Notes: generated by a model from the sequence alone, not told the origin. A stretch of DNA of 64,000 nucleotides from Cyathus striatus (GCA_025738555.1 JAOVFP010000022.1:62001-126000); one strand, 5' to 3'; positions 22,426 through 35,814 are shown, counted from the stretch's first letter. Translations and numbers: made by a program.

Positions 22426-24662
22426 TACAGCACTCAGTCTGATTGGCCTAAAGGGGAGGAGCTTCTGAGCCTAGTGCTAGCACCGGAGGAGGAGGAGGGA
22501 GATGTGCAAGTCTATCGAGTTCGACAAATACAGCTGGAAAGCTCTGGAAGAGCCATGGAAGGATGGACTCCTGAGAGAGCAGCAGTAGCAAAGGTCGTCC
22601 CTGCGACGCGCTGTGTCAGTACGGCAAGGTTCCACACCGATGGTACTAAGCCCCACAGTCGCAATGGCGAATAGAATACCATTCTCATCCACACTCCCTC
22701 CTTAATCATTATACTACCCCCGCTCCACTCGGCACTCAGATCCTATAGCAGACCTCTCCGAAACCATCCACGGTATATCTCGCTAGTGCCGCCCTGCGCG
22801 TTTTGGTTTAGGCCACGAAGAGGTCGGATGAGTGTCAGGTTTGAGTGGTAGTGTTGGGAGTGTCTGCCGCACGATTAATAGGGAGAAAGCGGTACGACAG
22901 AGGATTCAGCGGAAGTCTGTGGTGGAGCATGGGGGTGTTGTAACTTGATGGTCGGGTGAGGAACAGGAGCCCTGAGATTGAGGGGAAACGCAAAGGAGAG
23001 GTGAGTACAAGTCATGTGAAGAAGAAACACAGATTCTCAGTAGCGCATTCACCTATAGGCGTGACTATTAATGCAACCACTACGACAGAGTCCATCCTCG
23101 TCGCTTACTCCTCCGTCATGGTTTCCATCAGCAATCTACAGCCCATCAAACAAAGATGTCGAGCCACATCGACATCGACTACCCCTGGACATACTCATAT
23201 ATCCCCCTATCGAGAGACATCAAATGTACAGCGCCATGTGTAAAAATTAGTGCGGTATATTATGCTCTTACATCAATCCCCTTCCCTCCACATCGGAGTC
23301 TCCTGTCCTCAAACCGCCAACACCGCCAGAATCGTACGATGCACAAATTCACGTGCGGCTTCTACCACTTACGCTAGACCATCCACCCACTCTAGGCCTT
23401 CGATACCACCTCTCGGTTTGACCGCTTTCATATGCCGCGCGTACCGTTCAACTTACCAAATCGCAGTCGTTCTGAATTACGCCTTATACTGGTCTTGTTA
23501 CTCTTTCTCCCACAATGAAAATAACATCGACACACATGATCTGTAGTCTGACAATACGAGGCCCCTCAACCCCACCTAATGCATACATCTAGACACCGAG
23601 GAATACAGTGCCTTCGAATGTAAGGCCACCTTTGGATGTAGTACTCGATGCAAGTGCCGCAGGTAGCAAGGGACGGTTCGTAAGGAGCGGGTGTTAGGCG
23701 AACGCTGTCACCCCGCCTGAAGTGGAGCTAGTTGGGGCTCAGATCTCAGAAGTCACTGCAGGAGGAGGTGGATACGACATTGTCCTTCGGTATCTTTGCT
23801 GTTAGGGATGAGTAAACTGTGCTGAGGAATAGGACGATAGGAACGTGATTCATAGTGTGCCGGCGTTGATTTAGAGTCCGAGATGTTTCAGTGAGCTGTG
23901 TCTTTTGGCTTTTTAATTTGGTAACGCAGTTTGTGTTCAAGATAGAGGTTACTGAACAATTTCGACTATTTTGACCATGCCGTTCTTTAGCGAGAAACTT
24001 GCTTCATACCCTTCCTCCTTCATGTCTAGTATTTTCTATGAGTAAATCCCAAGAATGCATTATGGTTTAGTCATAATTGGAAGGTAACAAAAATACAAGA
24101 CATTCCAAAAGAATATACTGGTGACCAGCAGCAAACTTTTATAGGTCTATGCGCTAGAAGTCTTCGTTAAATGGTCCTTAGTATCATATTCACCGAAAGG
24201 CTGGCGTGTTCCGTCAGCCTCACTGTGACTCAAACGTGGTTTACAGGATCAAAGTGTGATCTTCGTTGCCCGTAAGTAAGAGTCTACAATATAATAAGAT
24301 ACTGGTAACGTACCTTCGTTCCCCGTAAGTAAGAGTGGGCAACGAAGATGAAAAAAAAACTATTTTATATTCTAAAAAAGAGTGGGAATAAATTGCGGAA
24401 GTGATCGATGTGTGTTGTCGCGCATCGGTGGTGAGGGTGGACGAGTAGATAGGTAAGGATGCAAGGTCATGTCTACATCCACCGGTTTAAGCTTCACTAT
24501 TTACCAACAATGCCATGCTTGTCTGAACGCGATCTCGGACGACCTTCTAAGTCGATACAACTTCCAATTGAATACATGAGGAGAACTAGTAGTAGTAAGT
24601 ACACCGATACCGAATTGAAATGGTCATTCAATTGTATTTGTCTGAGCGATAGAAAAGGAATT
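22426..24662. other. Unassigned, more GC-rich intergenic region
   Basis: Several open frames (for example 22474-22674 and 22956-23243, plus) lack recognisable motifs or clear exon structure. It includes a hairpin-bearing short repeat near 24260-24345 that resembles one near 38970. Confidence 0.4.
24305..24345. repeat. CTTCGTT...AACGAAG hairpin, copy 1
   Basis: CTTCGTTCCCCG is followed by TAAGTAAGAG and GGGCAACGAAG, giving a stem-loop. A neighbouring half-copy (ATCTTCGTTGCCCGTAAG) lies near 24260. The same stem and TAAGAG loop occur at 38972-39006. Confidence 0.5.
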
Positions 24663-26138
24663 TTAAGATACTACAAGGTTAGGTTCAGCGTTAATGCTAG
24701 CTGCGAAGATACTATTCCCAGCGAGTATAAGCAACAAACCCTTCCCCGTGAACGCCATATTTGCAACTTTAGAGCCAATGAATATCTTTCCAATCAGAAT
24801 TCCGTTGCTATTCCAAACCTGTCCAAATTAATAATGTTCAATAATTATCACAGTATTTTAATATAACCCTTATATACCTGAATGCCATCGGCTGTTCCAG
24901 AATAAACACGTCCTTGAGTGTCTACTTGAATCCCATCCGGAATTCCTGAATCAACAAATGCAAATACGCGCCTATTTTTAAACGCCAGTGATGTTGGATC
25001 GACATCGTATGCATATCTATAAAACGTCACGTTTATGATTTGCAACACTGGAGGGGGGTTGAAATTACATTGTTGCAGGATCAGATGCGCCAAAAATTCC
25101 GGATCCTGAGTCACCACTGGGTTCTGTGAACAAACGTTCGTATAAAACTCAAGCTCCGACGTACATATAAGCCGTTCTTCCGTTGTCAGCAAACGCGACA
25201 CCATTTGGCAACACAAACTGATCAGCAACGACTCTGACAAATCCAGTGGCTGGGTCTAATGCATACACCTGGCTTGGAAGACCTGGAGCTGGTTTTTCTC
25301 CTTGGATTTGACCAACTCTGTTTCATGGACAGTTTCAATATAATGCTGTGAGATCATTTGTATTTCATACACTGACCCAGGATCGGTGAAAACAATTTGA
25401 CCACTCTCGTGGACTTTAATGTCGTTCATAGAGTTAAACTGACGGCCGAAGAAGTTGTCCAGCATTACCGTTGCATTATACGGTGGCTTAGGATTCACAA
25501 GAACTACGGACGAAGGAAGTAATCCACGGCCGCGAGTGGCTAACAATAGATTTCCTTTAAACGGCCCAGTCCCTCCGTTCGTTATTTGCACCGTATTTTG
25601 GAGGTCGAGCTATATGAATAATTATTAATATCCATCACATTTCAAAAGCAGAGGCATGGGGTACTGGGGTACTTGCAGTAGTGAAAGGAACATTAATATT
25701 TACTTCGCCCTTAGTTAAAGCTTCTTCAACGTCTCCCACATTTATTTTACTTACTCGATTATTATGTGTTAGAGTGCTTTCAGGAGCAACTAAGCTGCTC
25801 GTGAAAAACAATTCGTTTGTTCCTGGATTGAATATCGGGGCTTCCGAAGCGAATACGAATGTATCATTGAAAGCGATTTGCTTAATAAAGGATTTTGAAC
25901 CAGGAAGGAGAGAGATAAATGACCGTCGAATATTTGAAAGAATGGTGGAGTGGCATTTGTTGGATTGAAGAGTGTACTTGACGATGGTCTAAATGACGCA
26001 TTTTGTGCTAGAACGGAGAAGGATGAAGGTGGAACCAACTAATAAGTTAGTTAATTTTAAAATAACATTCAGTGAATGTATTTAAGCGCGTACTACTGAT
26101 TGGAACGGAAGCGAAGTTTGCGCAAGCGCTGAGAGCAT
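24663..26138 (-). pseudogene. SMP-30/gluconolactonase-like gene, copy B (frameshifted)
   Basis: Tandem duplicate of the gene at 26750-28186 with the same seven-exon plan. Start Met at 26138; exon 1 is 26138-26094 and exon 2 starts at 26038. One base is missing near 25921-25924: GACGG replaces GACCAG just after the FFQIFD segment, so the frame is lost within exon 2. Apart from this the exons can be aligned to the end at 24663 (VVS then TAA). The intron after exon 2 would use GCAAGT at its 5' end, a GC-AG intron, where the intact copy has GTATGT. Later exons retain YAYDVDPTSLAFKNRRVFAF and GIPDGIQVDTQG. Probably inactive. Confidence 0.8.
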
Positions 26139-26749
26139 TTTGTGCTTCCTATCGTTCAATCAGGAGATATGTTCTCAGTGACCGGGGGTATGCTACTCCA
26201 GGGAAGACAATGCGAGGTTGTAGGGGTGAATATATGGGTGTCAAGAAAACGACACCGACAAAACTCACGTTGTCTATTATTATACGAATAGGGAGTTCAA
26301 GGTCAAATGACCAAATCATACGCTCACCATGAGACAATTTTGATACATTTATAGCTGAAGCACTTCGAAATCACAGCGGTGATTCGGTAATGCTGATTAT
26401 GTTCAGGACAGAAGTTAATAGTTACTGATAAGTACTATAAAATACAAGCTAGTACCAAGGCCGAAACAATTTCAATTCCTCTAATCATGCTTTTCATTCT
26501 TCAGCGAACCACTTGATCCATATTTTCATATCATTTCTTCTTATTGTATGGTGTTTCTTATCAACAGACGTCATGAACACATTGTAGTCTAGACTCTAGC
26601 CGTAATTAAAAGGTCACAAAGCTACAGGGCATTCCATAAGAATCTAATGGTGATTAGCTGTTCTCTTGCCTCGCCGCTGCTCGCTTCGTATCCGTATATA
26701 TATAAGATGTAATGTCAAGAAGGTATACAACTCTCATTAATGTAGATTC
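26139..26749. other. Spacer between the lactonase duplicates
   Basis: Upstream of both copies lies a shared ATGGTGA...GTCATTTGACCTT block. Downstream of both lie related sequences (ACAGGGCATTCCATAAGAAT versus ACAAGACATTCCAAAAGAAT). The duplicated unit therefore includes the promoter and 3' flank. Confidence 0.6.
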
Positions 26750-28186
26750 CTACGAAATTAATAAGTTAAGCTCAGCTTTAATGCTGGCGGCGAAGATACT
26801 ATTCCCAGCCAGTATAATTAACAAATCCTTCCCCGCGAAAGCCATATTCGCAACATTGGAACCAATGAAAATCTTCCCGATCAAAATTCCTTTGTTATTC
26901 CAGACCTGTGTAGAATAATCAATTGTCTGTCAAGTACAACATTTAAAGCTTACCTGAACACCGTCAGCAGTTCCGGCGTAAACGTGTCCTTGAGTATCTA
27001 CTTGAATTCCATCTGGAATACCTGAGTCGACATATGCAAACACACGTCGATTTTTGAACGTTAATGATACCGGATCCACATCATATGCGTATCTGTGAAA
27101 TGAAAAGTTCACGTGTACAGTCAGATATCATAAAGGACTTCAGCTTACATTGTTGCTGGTTCAGTAGCACCAAATCTCCCAGATCCTGAGTCTCCACTGT
27201 TACGAGTAAGTGCCGGGTATAATTGCGTAAAAATAAAGAGCAGGATTACATGTAAGCTATTTTCCCGTTGTCACCGAAAGCGATACCATTTGGTAATTCA
27301 AGCCGATCAGCGACGACCCTAACAAATCCCATTGACGGATCTAAGGCATAAACTTGATTTGGGAGTCCTGGGGCCGGCCGTTCGCCTTCGAGCGAGGCGA
27401 GTCTGTACCGTTAACCATGTAGTAATGTCGCAACTTTTAAATACATGTAAACTTACGTATCATCGGTGAAGAAGATTTGTCCGCTCTGATGGACTTTGAT
27501 ATCGTTCATAGAGTTAAACTGACGACCGAAGAAATTGTCCAGCAGTACAGTTGCATTAAACGGTGGCTTGGGATTTACGAGTACAATGGAAGACGGAAGG
27601 GGACCACGGCCGCGAGTGGCTAGAAGTAAGTTTCCTTTAAATGGTCCTGTTCCCCCATTCGTTATTTGGACGGTTTCAGGGAGATCGAGCTACACAAGAA
27701 GACTTAGGATTACACATTTAGCAATAAAACGGCGTTATACATACAGTCGTAAAGGGGATATTGATATCCTCTATTCCCGAAGCCAACGCCTCCTCAACTT
27801 CAGCTACATTGATTTTACTTACTCGATTATTGTGAGTCATTGAACTTTCTGGAGGCATAACACTGCTCGCGAAAAAGAGTTCGTTTGTCCCAGGGTTAAA
27901 AATTGGAGCTTCAAACGCGAATGGGAACGTGTCATTCGCAGCAATTTGCTTAATGAAAGCATTTGAGGCAGGGAGAAGTGAGAGAAATGACTGGTCGAAC
28001 ACTTGAAAGAAAGGTGGGGTGCTATTTGTTGGATTAAAAAGATCTGTTGATGACTGTCGAAATGAAGCATTCTGTCCTAAGACAGAGAAGGATAATGGTG
28101 GAATGAGCTGAAGTAGAGTACATTAGACAAACTCTATGGCAATCATATTGAAAGCTTACCACTGACTGAGAGGGAAGGAGTTGCAT
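26750..28186 (-). CDS. SMP-30/gluconolactonase/LRE-like family protein (copy A)
   Basis: Seven exons join into a 372-residue frame: 28186-28160, 28107-27745, 27689-27457, 27402-27250, 27196-27149, 27092-26954 and 26905-26750, all with GT-AG introns of about 50-55 bp. The product is a six-bladed beta-propeller of the calcium-dependent lactonase/phosphotriesterase type. Recognisable segments are NPTNSTPPFFQVFD, LLLATRGRGPLPSSIVLVNP, FFGRQFNSMNDIKVH, GLPNQVYALDP, RVVADRLELPNGIAF, NRRVFAYVDSGIPDGIQVDT and GTADGVQVWN. It likely hydrolyses a lactone or related ester, with substrate unknown. The predicted N-terminus (MQLLPSQSV) lacks a clear signal peptide; relatives often have one, so an upstream exon may be missed. 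No premature stop found. Confidence 0.85.
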
Positions 28187-30420
28187 TCCTTTGGATTGTG
28201 ATGTGGTATAATTCCTCAGTTTTAGTCAGTGAGTGCCAGTTGAATATATATATGATACGACAGAAAGACGTTATATAGCAACAAGGATAGATTCACGAAG
28301 GTCAAATGACAGTATCACGAGTTCACCATGGGAAAAATGATATGTTAAATCTAGCAGTACCTCATTGCGGTAGCCTGTCTGTACAAAATGAAATTAATGA
28401 TTGAAGAAACACTAATAATAGAATTCCCGCTACCTTTTAAGGTAGTAGGGTTATGTGGGGTGATGAAAAACCAAATTTTGCAAAGTGAACACCTCCCATC
28501 AACCGGAGTTTAAACGAGTTCAAAACATCGGTCATTCCCGTATCCTAATTGCTCAGAGCCGCTTTCTCCCAACCCTCTCCCACCGCATCGTCAAAGACAA
28601 CGAAGACAAGAGTTCCTTTGTAAGTATTTTTTAATTTGCATCATCACTATCACTATTTTCTGTAGTATTTTTCATTATATTGTATGTCTCGGAACGCTTT
28701 ATGAGATATGCGTCGGGGCTTAACTGATGATCGAGCTACTTCACAAGTCCACCGTACTAAGTAATTTATGTTTGGTTTATGTACGTAGTTCCCCTCATGA
28801 ATTGCCTTGTGATGCATGTGCATGTGATCCTTGTTTCGACAAGTTTGGGGCCTTTTGCGCTGTTGAGATTTCACACCATGTTCATTGTCAACAAAATGTT
28901 TGTAGATTAGAGTATGTGGTAGCTTGTGGGTCTTATTCAGTGAATAGAAGTGAAGCTATTTTGCTAATCTCAGTCGTACTATTCTAAGGATGACTGGAAT
29001 TTAACTAGAATCATTAACAGTAGCTTTAGGCGACATTTTCATGAAAATTAATTTAAAGCCTACTTACGCACTTTCAACAAATCTAAGTATATATATTATA
29101 TATTTATTAAAAAGAATGTCAGGTAGCGGGCCTTGCCGCTAGTCGGCCTTACTGATTTATTATGTATGGAAAGTCTAACAACCACGCTCAATTTCATCAA
29201 GTGAAAGTGATTTCCGACATTCGGCATCACGGCTTTCTCGGCTAGAATATACTATTTCGAAACGCTCACATAAGAATGTAATTCCATACCTACTATCTAT
29301 ATATTAGAAACTAAATATACGACTGTATATTCAAGTGTTAAAATTTGTAGAGCTGGAACGACGCCTGCACTATGAAACTCGGGTTATTTGACAACTCAAG
29401 ACGTTGAAGAACGCATTACGTAATAGGCAAGATCACCATGTACGTGTTTGACTCGTTTACGCCCGCTTTCTCTCTACCCTTCCCCAGAATATAAGCCTTC
29501 TTATACTGTCCTAAATTTTCCTTAATAAAAAGCCACCATTTACCACATTTGTGTGCTAACTTACTCATTTTCGTTTCTACATCAGGAAATACCTAACATA
29601 CATGATTAGGAGAAATAACTGTAGTAAAGCATATATAAGCAACGAATAGCAATTTAAAGGCAATTAAAGCAAAATTAAGCAAAATTAAGGTCTATAAGTT
29701 GTTTTAGGCAAATTAGGATTGGCCCCCTCCTTATTTTTACTTTGATTCACCTAATTTTACCTAATTTCAACTTTTTCCACCATATTTCAACATATTTTCA
29801 AGAATAAGCATTATTAAAGAATGTTTTAGCACTGAATTAATTGGTTATCTGACATGTTTCATAAATAAACAATAGAAACCATTAACATTGAATGCACTAC
29901 TAGATACATGAACTATGTACTGACTAACATAACTAAGACATATACAAAGCACCCCTTCAATAACCAACATAACATGTACCCTAACATGTGCACTCTCAAT
30001 CATAAAACATATAACATACCTTATACACCCGGTACACCAAATCACAAGTCTATAAACATGATGAGTGCTAGTTGTTATTTGTGAACCAAGGAAATGAAAA
30101 AGAGGAGGTACTTACATACAAAACAACCAGAAACATATGGTGAACTTCAAAAGAAAGCCGAGAACGCAGAAGTTTTTGAACACAGTCTAATGAAAGCAAA
30201 CGGTGGTGAGCAAAGAGGAGCGTATGTATCAGATAGCGGGCAAAAAAATTCAAGGCAAAAAGGTGAGGAGTAGGATGTGGTCTGAGGGAACGAGCACATT
30301 AAAGGGGGTGCTGGCAGAAAGCAGCCAAAACACATCTGGGCAGATTCCATTTCAGAAAGGGCAGGCAGAGTTCGAGTAAACGTACACTGAAATCCCCCGA
30401 CATGGTTCCAGACGTGGTCC
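28187..30420. other. Intergenic, no recognised gene
   Basis: Contains the second copy of the CTACCTT...AAGGTAG palindrome near 28430. An open frame at 28727-28987 (plus) is Cys-rich but matches no pattern I know. From about 29600 it is AT-rich repeat-like sequence. Confidence 0.4.
28428..28450. repeat. Recurrent CTACCTT..AAGGTAG palindrome, copy 2 (inverted)
   Basis: CTACCTTTTAAGGTAG, with flanks TTCCCG and TAGGGTTAT, is the reverse complement arrangement of the copies at 1452 and 35815. Confidence 0.6.
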
Positions 30421-30507
30421 TGTGGGCAGAGGTGGAGTATGGGCAGAGGTGGAGTATGGGCAGAGGTGGAGTATGGGCAGAGGTGGAGTACGGGCAGAGG
30501 TAGAGTC
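30421..30507 (+). repeat. 17-bp minisatellite, about five copies
   Basis: Direct tandem repeats of TATGGGCAGAGGTGGAG, with the last copies slightly degenerate (CGGGCAGAGGTAGAG). Confidence 0.85.
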
Positions 30508-31517
30508 AGCCACGGTGACAGAGGCAGAAGAGCAGGCTTTGAGGATGAAAATCGACGTCAACATGAGCAAGAGGTGAAGACAAGCTTGTATATGTCATAA
30601 AGGGGAAGAAGGAAGAGGAGCAGAGGAGCGGATAGGCGGGAGGGGCAAGAGGACGGCAGAGGGAGGGAGGCAAGAATTGGCAAGTGGTAAGATTTGGTTC
30701 AAGTTGAATTCAGGCTCCGAAGAGCTATGCCGACACGTTTACATGTTGATGACAACGTGGCAAATCCAACATGTCACATGACCGGATTAGACCGGTGCGA
30801 ACGGAGTTTGAAATGACATAAACGAAATCCTGTTCAGTGTCAACTTGTCACTCCCCGGGTGATGCGTTGACACATTGACAAGTTCAATTGGCATTAAGTA
30901 CTCGCTCTTTATATCTCTCCATAAATTATGTACGTAAATTACAGAGTTTAACTAACAACTACTAAGTACTACAACCTACTGACAACCTACTTAGAAGTAG
31001 TATAGATAATAGTTTCCATAAAAACCATGTACTTGATGAAATTCAAAGTGATTTACACATAACACTAATGGTGGTCAAATTAAGTTGAACATAATACATT
31101 TTAGGGATGTATTAGTATTCCCTTTACTTAGAAACACTTATTCTGTCCTAACACAATACTTTATTATCTTAATATTTTCACATTAGCTCAAATTAGCTAA
31201 ATCTAGTACATATTTTGTACATATTAGATACATCATACCTTATATTAACTTAAATACACTAATAATCTCTAAATCTGACTACCTTTAACTTAGATACACT
31301 AATTATCTCTAAATCTGGCTAACTTTACTAATTTAGCCAGTGGAGAATTTCCTGATGTAAGTTCCCTATGCAATCTCGAAACTTCTCTCTCTGTCACATT
31401 ACTCAATCTTGCACTCTCGGCTTCTTTCGTTCTACACTGGAACTTCGGTTGAAGTTTAATCTCTCTCACTATGTTCTGAGTCGTTACTTATGAATGATAT
31501 TTTATTAAAATTGACTC
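30508..31517. other. Unassigned AT-rich stretch
   Basis: Purine-rich near 30600-30680, then AT-rich with repeated ACACTAATAATCTCTAAATCTG-type words near 31256-31320. No gene seen. Confidence 0.4.
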
Positions 31518-31522
31518 CAGCT

Positions 31523-34120
31523 AAAGTACCTAGTTTAGCGCAACGTAGTATAAATTAAAATATATGTAATTTCACTCACACCACGTATGCTCACTAAGAA
31601 GGTGCTCGGTGGGTAAGACTCGGATGCAAAATGCTTCTGGGCGAAGTAAAGTAAATGGGGAGGTGTCAAAGACTGACATTCATGAATGCACATTTTGATG
31701 TGCATTCCTTAATCTCAGACTTAGCACAGGCTTATGACTTCTCACTTCGCATTGCACTTAGAATCTCAAAGCTCACACAAATACTAAAGCACGACACTAG
31801 ATGGTATTTCTCGGGGCACAGGAGACTGCCCTCATCCTTCTTCACTCTACCTATTAAATATCCTACAAAACTATGGCTAGAGGAACTATATAGTTAATAC
31901 AAAAGCAGTAATTGCACATTAGCTAAGCTGTAAAGTAGACATTGTAGACTAGCTACGAGAGTCTGGGATGGACCAGAGTAAATCACAGTTTGACATGCAT
32001 ATGAGCACCAAGAACGCATCCATATGGGAAGATAACAAAGTACAATAGAATCTGTCTGCAGGTGAGGCACTCCATATGAAAGTATGATGCCGCGTGCTTT
32101 GACACGTGGAAATGGGAAACGCTGAATCAGCCTGCCGAGAATGCTGGGTCTCAGACCTAGCCAGGCGCCTATGACGTGCTGATACACAGTGCTGGTACAG
32201 CATGGTTAGATAGCGGCACTTGCCATGGGTCTGGTCCTCATGCCTTTTCCTATGACGTGATAACATTGCTTTGATAATCTATTATTAGAATAGATGTGCA
32301 CTTAGCTCGATCTCCGGCCTTACTGGTAATTATCCTCAGTAAAAAGCAAAATCGGATTGATGTCAGACAAAGTCGAAAGAAATTCAAACATAGGAACCAA
32401 AAGTCAAACACAGTCAAACACCAGTTATGTCCACAAATTGACCTTGTAATGTACATTCATAAGTCACACAATAGTCATACAGTAGTCTGTATTATGTCGA
32501 TTAATGACAATACATTTCAACTTTAATTTACACCAGGATTTCCGCTTGAACCATCGAGCCACAGGGTTATATTCATTACTGGCATTGTAACAGCTATGGT
32601 CCCACTCATTACAGTACCGTACGGATTTAGTATTCAAGCTCAAATAAATATCGCAGGCATATTATATTGAAGACTGAACTACTACTAAGCTGTTATTTAC
32701 TATGCTACATTCCTTTAGATACAAAATTGATTGTACTTATATATTGAATGCTCCATGAACATCTCTGTCAAGCTTTCAAGTGGCATGTAGTAGTTGTGAA
32801 TTGACTTAACCAAGAGTTGGACTTTAACTAGTACATACTTTTTGTTAGCTACATATAAGTATATTCCATTGTTTTAATAATGCATGTATATAAATGTCAT
32901 TAGAAGGGATAGTGAGTGAGTACTTGAAAATTAACAAAAGATCTAACTTAGAAGAATGAGTGCTTCAGCCACAAACAAGCATCAAGCAACGAGAAGTCAA
33001 GGAATTCATTAAGTCATTCCGTTGTTCTGGTCATGTGATAAATTGAAACTTGCCACGTCCTCATAAGTTAAAGTAAATATAAGCCTTCGGAGTCTGAACT
33101 CAGCTTGACCTTCAATTCTTCCCTGTCACACCCTCAACACACTCTTGCCCCAAATCCCATTCCCCCCTTGTCCTCTTTGCAGTTTTTGCCATAAGTTTTT
33201 CTCCCAACCTTCCCCAGCAGATGCTGCATAGTATTTACCTCATTCATTGTTTTAGAATATCTGTACGTTCTCAGCGGTTGCTCAGTGGGTCACTAAAGTT
33301 AGTTTTCACCATTCGATCTTCATCTGTACTAACATTGTGTTTATTTCACATTGTAATTCCATCCCTTTAGGAAGCGACATTGGGTCTGGGTTGGGTCAGT
33401 GGGATGTTGAAGACCCAGTGATAGAGGGAGTTGGGTGGTTCGGGGATGTCTTTAGGCGATGCTATAGTATTAGTTATCATGGTAGTATTAGATTGTCTGG
33501 AGCATTTGTCTGTGTTGTCATTATGTAGTTCCATGTACATAAGCTCAATACAACCCCAATTTATTTACATAACTGGCATCTGCAAACATTAGTCAAATAT
33601 AAGTTACACAATAGTCTCACATATCTACACATGTGTCAAACTGCAGTTATATTCTAGTCATAAATCATTCACATTTTTGTCAAACAAAGTACTGTACAGT
33701 GGTCCCATAAATGTCAAACACAAGTCATACAGATTTAAATTTATTCAAATGAAATCATTAAGTGTCTGACTTTTGTCTGACTTTTCATAGTCAAATCATA
33801 GTCGAAAAACACGACAGATTGTCGAACATTTCCCGTTGTCTTACATTGTCTGACTTTCATTTGACTTTGCTATTTACTGAGAATTATCTCTCACCGATGT
33901 CGAGAATAAACTCTGACCTCGATGTTTCTATTCTTAGACACTTTCCTACTTAGGCTAGTAATGTCCCTTATTAGTGCAGATCGTTCCCACACTAGCTAAC
34001 GGTCCGGGACCTCTACCTTAGCTACTAATTACAACCCAGATATATTATACTGTTTGTAAGTAGCACATAGAATATAGAAATAATGTTTTTATAGTAGGTA
34101 GAAGTACGCTAGGTGTATTA
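31523..34120. repeat. 1.07-kb dispersed repeat, copy 2 (split by an insertion)
   Basis: Same ends as the copy at 13360 (AAAGTACCTAG and CTAGGTGTATTA), flanked by the 5-bp duplication CAGCT (31518-31522 and 34121-34125). It is interrupted at 32335-33881 by another element. Without the insertion it is about 1.04 kb. Confidence 0.8.
32335..33881. mobile_element. TIR element of 1547 bp nested in the repeat
   Basis: Termini CTCAGTAAAAAGCAAAATC and the inverse of CTCAGTAAATAGCAAAGTC form inverted repeats. The 7-bp sequence AATTATC flanks it on both sides (32328-32334 and 33882-33888), and the empty site is visible in the copy at 14.2 kb. Both subterminal regions are rich in GTCAAAC/GTCATAC words, typical of transposase-binding subterminal repeats. 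There is no transposase inside. A 7-bp duplication is unusual and the superfamily is not assigned. Confidence 0.8.
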
Positions 34121-34125
34121 CAGCT

Positions 34126-35069
34126 GTATATTTAAGGCCGACTTCTTCAATACGGGCTGCAATGCATTTTTATTCATTGGTGGTCCTAGTTACTAACTCA
34201 TCAATAGCTTAACTGAAGTAATCCATTAATTCCTACTTTCAAAATTATCTTCTTATTGTATTAAGTACTACTGTTATCCCATCGCGACTGATAGTTTTTG
34301 AGCAAGATGTTCAGACACAAGTAATTTACTTCCATGCTAAAGTACACATAACACGACTATATCACGGTCAAACAAAATACATGCTCTCTGTCTGAACTTG
34401 TCAGTGTCATGCCAAAGGCCGGTTATTTCACATTCACATTTTAAATTCACACCCATCACGTTGTTAGGTCTGAACAACCATACTACACGAGGGCATTTGT
34501 CTTTCCTTACTATAGAAGATCTAGAAATACTTTTTGACTGTGTGCTTAAATGCTGTTAAATCTGTTTGCATGAAATCTCACTAGTAGGTGAAAAGTGGGA
34601 ATAAGCACAAATGTTTGTGAGTGCAATGATTATACTAATTGACATCTTCACCTAATCTTCGCACTCATGATTACATGTATTATAGTCTTAGCCTTTCGGA
34701 GTGAGTGAGAATACAAAGCCTCTTAAAATGTTGTTATTAACCGTTTAAAATGAGATGTAAGAGTAGTGATTAAGGCAAAATGATGTAACTAAAGTCTAAC
34801 TGTGCCCGAAGTAGATATGGGTTTACATAGACTATTACGTAAGCGATAAGCGATGAGCCGGAGAAGCCGATTGTCGGAACATAATTTGATTTGATGGGAT
34901 TGAGCGTGGTTGTTAGGCTTTCCATAATTATGAGCATAAAATCCGCCAACACGTAATATAACATAAACCCTAAGGCCGGCTGTCACTGGCAGAGCCCACT
35001 ACCACTTTACCTAAGCTTTACCTACCAGTTGTGCCTTGGGCAAGGTAATAGATACATGGTGAGGAACAA
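34126..35069. other. Unassigned intergenic stretch
   Basis: No recognisable coding or repeat feature. Confidence 0.4.
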
Positions 35070-35650
35070 CTACAACTTACTACATTCAAATGAAGGATCG
35101 AGTGCAGAAAGGGAGTGCTGTAAGAGCTCATAAACGGAACAGAAGCTTTCAGCAGCACTATGGCACATACCAACATTATGCGCTATGAAACAATCACCAC
35201 TGAAAATATGAAGTAATAATGATCGACAAGCAGAAACAAGTTTAAAGACATTCTTATCCAGCAAATGATCAAACAATAAAGGTTTTAATTCAAAAACAGT
35301 GCAATTAAACAGATCATGAATATCGTAGGAAGTGCCAAATATCAGAAGGAGACGTGATGATGAAGCTATAGACATGTGAGTGGAGAAACGGGGTGCATCT
35401 AATCCAATAGCCTATCGGAGAGCGACATTAAGTCACTTGACACCTGGCCAGTGGCAGAGCCATTACGAGAGATTACGAACTGGAGACAGCACCAACTCCA
35501 AGCATTCCAACAAGCCTAAAACAGGTATGAAGGTAAGTAGCAAATATGAAAAGAACTCAATAGCCTCCCACCACGTAAGTTACCTTCAGCCACTGCAGGC
35601 TACGAAATGTCGAGTTCAGTAACAGGCATGTCAAGAGGGAATGAAGGCGG
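35070..35650 (-). CDS. Possible small host gene, unknown function
   Basis: A 101-codon frame (35375-35070, HMSIASSSRLLLIFGTSYD...) looks like a helical protein end. Upstream minus-strand sequence has candidate exons starting at a Met near 35670 (MDALLPLPPSFPLDMPV) with GT-AG pairs between. I could not join the exons in one consistent frame, and no family is recognised. Confidence 0.3.
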
Positions 35651-35814
35651 TAAAGGTAAAAGAGCGTCCATCTGTTGCAAGCAACAAAGGAAACAAAGAG
35701 GACGTCAAAAGGGAAAACCCGAAAATGTTAAGCCCAAAACGGCATAACTACGTCATCGGGTGTTTATGAATCTCCCTGCCAAATTTCGTTTCATTTCGCC
35801 CGCCAAAACCCAAC

